64,000 bases of DNA, taken from positions 1-64,000 of the forward strand of contig JBEAVK010000110.1 of NCBI GenBank assembly GCA_041160955.1, written 5' to 3'. The notes under the pieces are model-generated. The model ran no database searches. It saw only the letters and a list, made by a program, of their open reading frames with translations, and was not told the origin of the DNA. Below are positions 60,642 to 64,000 of the stretch, piece after piece. The stretch is from M3007 sp041160955 (GTDB lineage Bacteria > Bacteroidota > Bacteroidia > Chitinophagales > Saprospiraceae). The first letter of the stretch is position 1. Each line of letters opens with the position of its first letter. The position numbers and the translations under genes were made by a program.

Positions 60642-61922
60642 ATGCTCCAACTAGAAGTAATACGCGAAGAAAAGGCCAGAATTGTGGCCGGATTGCGCAA
60701 ACGTAATTGGAATACAAGCCAATTAAAGGCCATTGACCAAATTATTGTTTTGGACGACCACCGTCGCTCCGGGCAAAAAGAGCTTGATGATGCACGCGCA
60801 GAAATGAACAAAATGGCTAAATCTATCGGCGCGCTTATGGGCCAAGGAAAAAAAGAGGAGGCCGAACAACAGAAAAAAGCAGTAGCAGTGTTAAAGGATA
60901 AAGAAAAATCCTTGGAAGAAGCACTCGCTGCTACTAAGCATGATCTCGATCAATTGTTGTATTCTGTTCCTAATGCCCCACACAAATCTGTTCCTAAAGG
61001 TAAAACACCGGAAGAGAATAAAGTGTTCAAAGCATGGGCTAAGCCTTTCCCTACTTTACCACCTGATGCGGTGCCACACTGGGATCTGGGTAAAAAATAC
61101 AACCTTTTCGATTTTGAATTGGGTGTAAAACTAACTGGATCTGGTTTTCCCGTTTACCGTGGCCAGGGTGCTCGCCTCCAACGCGCTTTGATCCAATTCT
61201 TTTTGGACGAAGCCGTAAAAGCAGGTTATGAAGAAGTACTTCCTCCACACTTGGTGAATGAGGAAAGTGCGCGTGCTACAGGACAGCTGCCCGATAAAGA
61301 AGCGCAGATGTACCACTGCACCGAGGACAACCTGTACCTGATTCCTACCGCTGAGGTACCCGTTACCAATATTATGCGCGACGAAATTGTGAACATCAAA
61401 GACTTGCCTATTAAAATGACGGCTTATACGCCCTGCTTCCGTCGCGAGGCTGGCGCATGGGGTGCTCACGTACGTGGCCTCAACCGTGTTCACCAGTTTG
61501 ATAAGGTAGAAATTGTACGCGTAGAACATCCCGACAATTCCTATAAGGCTTTGATGGGCATGGTGGCTCATGTATCTAAGTTGATGACCAAGTTGGAACT
61601 ACCTTACCGTATTTTGTTGCTTTGCGGTGGTGATATGGGTTTTGCATCTGCCAAAACTTTCGACTTTGAAGTATGGTCTGCCGCACAACAACGGTGGTTG
61701 GAGGTAAGTTCTGTTTCTAATTTTGAAACATTTCAAACCAACCGCCTCAAACTCCGCTACCGCGATACCAATGGTAAAATAGAATTGGCGCATACGCTCA
61801 ATGGATCGGCTTTGGCGCTTGCTCGTATTGTAGCGGCTTTGCTGGAAAATAACCAAACTGCTGATGGTATTCAAATGCCAAAAGCACTCTGGAAATACAC
61901 AGGGTTTAAGAAAATTGGGTAG
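60642..61922 (+). CDS. serS: Serine-tRNA ligase
   Basis: A 426-residue class II aminoacyl-tRNA synthetase charging tRNA(Ser) and tRNA(Sec). The start is at MLQLEVIREEKARIVAGLRK, the conserved N-terminus. A coiled-coil arm (about 30-110) binds the tRNA. Motif 2 is CFRREAGAWGAHVRGLNRVH and motif 3 is GSALALARIVAALLENNQ. ETFQTNRLKLRYRDTNGKIE is typical of SerS. It is complete and followed by a strong terminator, divergent from rho. Confidence 0.97.
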   Translation: MLQLEVIREEKARIVAGLRKRNWNTSQLKAIDQIIVLDDHRRSGQKELDDARAEMNKMAKSIGALMGQGKKEEAEQQKKAVAVLKDKEKSLEEALAATKHDLDQLLYSVPNAPHKSVPKGKTPEENKVFKAWAKPFPTLPPDAVPHWDLGKKYNLFDFELGVKLTGSGFPVYRGQGARLQRALIQFFLDEAVKAGYEEVLPPHLVNEESARATGQLPDKEAQMYHCTEDNLYLIPTAEVPVTNIMRDEIVNIKDLPIKMTAYTPCFRREAGAWGAHVRGLNRVHQFDKVEIVRVEHPDNSYKALMGMVAHVSKLMTKLELPYRILLLCGGDMGFASAKTFDFEVWSAAQQRWLEVSSVSNFETFQTNRLKLRYRDTNGKIELAHTLNGSALALARIVAALLENNQTADGIQMPKALWKYTGFKKIG

Positions 61923-61959
61923 GTTAGGAACTAGTGAGACCTTTAAGTTCGTAGGAGTA

Positions 61960-62016
61960 CAGAATTGGGCTATTGTCGGGGCTGGGGTTCGCCCCGACAA
62001 TAGTCCAATTCTGTTT
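61960..62016 (+). terminator. Terminator after serS
   Basis: A 22-base arm at 61960-61981 pairs with 61992-62013 (one G-U), followed by TTTA. The stem is very stable and would also fold on the minus strand, serving both convergent genes. Confidence 0.75.
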
Positions 62017-62057
62017 ATGCAATACTTTGGGAAAGTTGAAGGCAATCTCTTATTGCC

Positions 62058-63140
62058 TCACCGCTGTGTTTTAAGTTTGTACATAGCAGCCCAAGCAGAT
62101 ACTGCTTTAGTTTCCAATTCGGTTGCACCACGGTTAAGCCTACCGCGCACTTGGACAATAACATTGTTACTGCCGACTTCTATGGTCAAGCGTTTATTCA
62201 CATTTTTGTCCTCATGCCTAAGATTCACCGACCAAATAGAACGATCTCCACGCTTGCAGGTATTTATATAGCTACCCACACAATGCTGCATTGATCGGCC
62301 CTCCTTAAGTAGTTCATAGGCATTTCTGATTTGATGAAAGTGAAAAAAATGCCTTTCAACGACAATTTCTGTTAATGGGCGACGGGTAATATGCGCCCTA
62401 AATTCAATTTTTTCCAGATCCGCAAAGGCTTTTTCAAAGGCTTCCTGGTTTTGAGCCTCTTTTATCTGCCCTAAGAAAGCAATTGCATCCGAAGGGAAAT
62501 CATCTGCTTGTTCAATAATGTATTTTTTCTTGAAGAATGCTAACGTTGACTTTATCATCGGGATGGTCAGTATTGGATCCTGAATATAAAGTTGGATTAA
62601 GATGCCATACCGAATATCCATATCCAAATGATCGCCAAGGGGGCTGCGAGCAAAGGCTTTGGCTAGTTTTTCAGTGCCACCCATACCCCTCACCCTGCCA
62701 TAGGTCAGTGCCTGTGCCAATGTCATCCAGTGAGGTGCCAATAAAAAATAATGGGTCATTTTACCGTATAGCCCATGTGGGATACTTGGAGCAGTACGGA
62801 AATTTTTCCCGCAACCTAGATGCGCAAACCATTGCTTGTGCAATTTGGAGCCACCATTCCAGACCTGATAAAAAAACTCGGGCATCGGATACTTTACCAA
62901 TACGTGGTCAATAAAACTACGTAATAGCGTAGTGTAATCCATTTTTTGGGGTATCACCCATGTTTCAAGCGGGCGTGCCAGGGGAATACCCAAGGCGTAG
63001 AGTCCTGTTTTTTCGACCATCCAAGCGCAAAGCGGGCTTACCGGATTGCCTTCGGTGTCGCAGGGACGGAACCCTGGAAATTGTTTTAAAAATAGATAGA
63101 GAGGATCCTTGTGTATCGGATCAAATCGGATAGCTTTCAT
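62058..63140 (-). CDS. PcfJ-domain protein
   Basis: A 360-residue soluble protein. The C-terminal third carries the PcfJ-like signature: ELLKEGRSMQHCVGSYINTC, DRSIWSVNLRHEDKNV, then RLTIEVGSNNVIVQVRGRLN. PcfJ domains are named after a plasmid conjugation gene but also occur singly on chromosomes, with no settled function. The N-terminal about 240 residues are helical and unrecognised. No conjugation or mobile genes are nearby. A weak hairpin at 63342-63358 upstream is not convincing as a terminator. Confidence 0.8.
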   Translation of the reverse strand: MKAIRFDPIHKDPLYLFLKQFPGFRPCDTEGNPVSPLCAWMVEKTGLYALGIPLARPLETWVIPQKMDYTTLLRSFIDHVLVKYPMPEFFYQVWNGGSKLHKQWFAHLGCGKNFRTAPSIPHGLYGKMTHYFLLAPHWMTLAQALTYGRVRGMGGTEKLAKAFARSPLGDHLDMDIRYGILIQLYIQDPILTIPMIKSTLAFFKKKYIIEQADDFPSDAIAFLGQIKEAQNQEAFEKAFADLEKIEFRAHITRRPLTEIVVERHFFHFHQIRNAYELLKEGRSMQHCVGSYINTCKRGDRSIWSVNLRHEDKNVNKRLTIEVGSNNVIVQVRGRLNRGATELETKAVSAWAAMYKLKTQR

Positions 63141-63378
63141 GCCTGTGAAAGTGAATGAATGAAACTACTATGGCATGAAAGCGGAATAGATTAACTACTG
63201 CAAGTGCATGCCTTTAATAACCGTAACCTTGACGGGAGTTGGTGGCTTAAACCGATTGGAATTTTTGCACGCATGATAATCTGAATTGTGATGGTTGTGA
63301 TAATTTATAGTGTCTAAAACTATGGAGTTGTTTTTTTAGTTCCCCAAGGGGAGTTTTTTTGTTTACGGGGTCTAATTG

Positions 63379-63747
63379 TTACTTTATCTTGCCTAAAAAC
63401 AACACTTGTTCTGCTCCATTTCGATCCATTCGGATTTTTAAGGAATCAGAGGACTGGTACAATACTTTTAACAGTCGTTCTGTTGGAGGATTGGCAGTAG
63501 TGTCTTTAAGTATAAGGTAATTACTGGCACAGCGCCATTTTCCCGCTTCAGAATAGAAACCCATAGATTGAAATTGGTAAAGATTGTTGGGAGAGAAAGT
63601 TAGTTTTACTTCGTTCAGCGGTACATTGGTAGATTGCCCATTTTCGTAAAATTGTACGGCTTGCCAACTACCGCTCAGTTGAGAATCCTCAATAGTACAA
63701 GATTGGCTCATTAATATAATGCATGAAAAGAATATTATTAGTCGCAT
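63379..63747 (-). CDS. Lipocalin-like lipoprotein
   Basis: A 122-residue protein. The start is set at MRLIIFFSCIILMSQSCT so that the leader ends in a lipobox (MSQSC, Cys17); the 18 extra upstream residues are not needed. The mature part opens with LSGSWQAVQFYENGQST and alternates short strands with KWRCASNYLILKDTT, the pattern of small lipocalin-like lipoproteins in Bacteroidota. The ligand is unknown. It has its own promoter. Confidence 0.7.
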   Translation of the reverse strand: MRLIIFFSCIILMSQSCTIEDSQLSGSWQAVQFYENGQSTNVPLNEVKLTFSPNNLYQFQSMGFYSEAGKWRCASNYLILKDTTANPPTERLLKVLYQSSDSLKIRMDRNGAEQVLFLGKIK

Positions 63748-63814
63748 ATCGTTATTAGTGTGTAATGTTTTGTATTTGGGAACGTAAAAATAAATTTTCA
63801 CGTCCTTGAAGCCG

Positions 63815-63822
63815 CAAAATTA
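63815..63822 (-). promoter_or_regulatory. Bacteroidota -7 element of the lipocalin-like gene
   Basis: TAATTTTG on the minus strand, 67 bases before the start at 63747. Confidence 0.45.
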
Positions 63823-63939
63823 TCCTTTGTTCACTTAATTATTTTAAATTATTACCAACTTGCTACTCAATTTGTAAAAACATTACCCTTCCTATACACA
63901 AATTGACGTTTATTTGTCCGGTAATACAAGCACAGATAG

Positions 63940-64000
63940 ATGAGTATCTACCGAAGAAAGACATATTGGAAATGGTACCTAGCGGCAGCGGCGATGCTTA
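63940..64000 (+). CDS. Start of a membrane protein, probably a sensor histidine kinase (3' end outside window)
   Basis: The last 61 bases hold an ATG followed by a frame reading MSIYRRKTYWKWYLAAAAML, open to the window edge. A basic start followed by a WKWYLAAAAML-type hydrophobic segment resembles from memory the N-terminus of Bacteroidota HAMP/histidine kinases. No catalytic part is visible, so the call is weak; any membrane protein beginning with a transmembrane helix would fit. Confidence 0.4.
   Translation, partial: MSIYRRKTYWKWYLAAAAML

Noticed and set aside
63342..63358. TCCCCAAGGGGA with seven T as a terminator
   Set aside because: Usable stem is only about four pairs, and the T run is on the plus strand, where no gene ends; on the minus strand it is followed by A.
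1..64000. CRISPR array, insertion sequence, prophage, rRNA or complete tRNA genes
   Set aside because: No regularly spaced repeats with unique spacers, no transposase or integrase motifs and no complete tRNA or rRNA signature were seen on either strand.

Overview
The window is a chromosomal segment of a member of the Bacteroidota, most likely a Saprospiria-type relative (the lineage is inference). The evidence is gliding ABC transporter genes (gldA, gldF), type IX secretion (T9SS) style cargo and a PorV/PorQ-family barrel, TonB receptors with carboxypeptidase-like N-terminal domains, a TonB receptor/DUF4249 lipoprotein pair, a Rho factor with a very long Gln/Pro-rich insert, a COX15-type heme A synthase, and repeated TAnnTTTG promoter elements in place of sigma70 boxes. 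Gene density is high, almost everything is housekeeping or cell-envelope related, and there is no phage, insertion sequence, CRISPR array or rRNA operon.

Layout. 1-7.3 kb: the 3' end of a comEC-like gene, ctaA, a 0.7 kb intergenic region with a cluster of DnaA-box-like 9-mers (candidate oriC), an M28 peptidase, rsmG, xseA and pyk. 7.5-16.8 kb: acpP with a textbook terminator, an aminofutalosine-deaminase-like amidohydrolase, a small repeat array, an outer-membrane barrel receptor, radA and a large secreted cohesin/dockerin-like T9SS protein. 16.8-23.5 kb: crtZ and photolyase (a light and oxidative defence pair), a DUF4249/TonB receptor pair, a hotdog thioesterase and recO. 23.8-35.6 kb: lipoproteins, an RsbW-like kinase, lpxD, an enoyl-CoA hydratase, a glucosaminidase-LysM hydrolase, a VOC/glycosyltransferase/exonuclease III operon and a 2-hydroxyacid dehydrogenase.

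35.8-45 kb carries three co-oriented genes: a 1211-residue TonB receptor, a 1382-residue exported protein and a PorV-like barrel. This looks like a dedicated outer-membrane/export module. 45-49.8 kb carries greA, with a terminator-like hairpin in its own leader, facing a two-gene MoxR ATPase plus membrane vWA-like/WD40 operon. That operon is the best candidate for an under-described system. 49.9-56.6 kb is a long plus-strand run: gatA, truA, a lipoprotein, an O-methyltransferase, gldA, gldF, a catalytically degenerate amidohydrolase and a DUF3109 protein. 56.6-64 kb: a gap rich in inverted repeats, a Ca2+/Na+ antiporter, rho, serS, a PcfJ-domain protein, a lipocalin-like lipoprotein and the start of a probable membrane sensor gene.

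Functions rest on motif recognition by eye. No homology search or structure prediction was run. Starts were often moved downstream of the longest frame where a signal peptide, a promoter or a terminator decided the matter.
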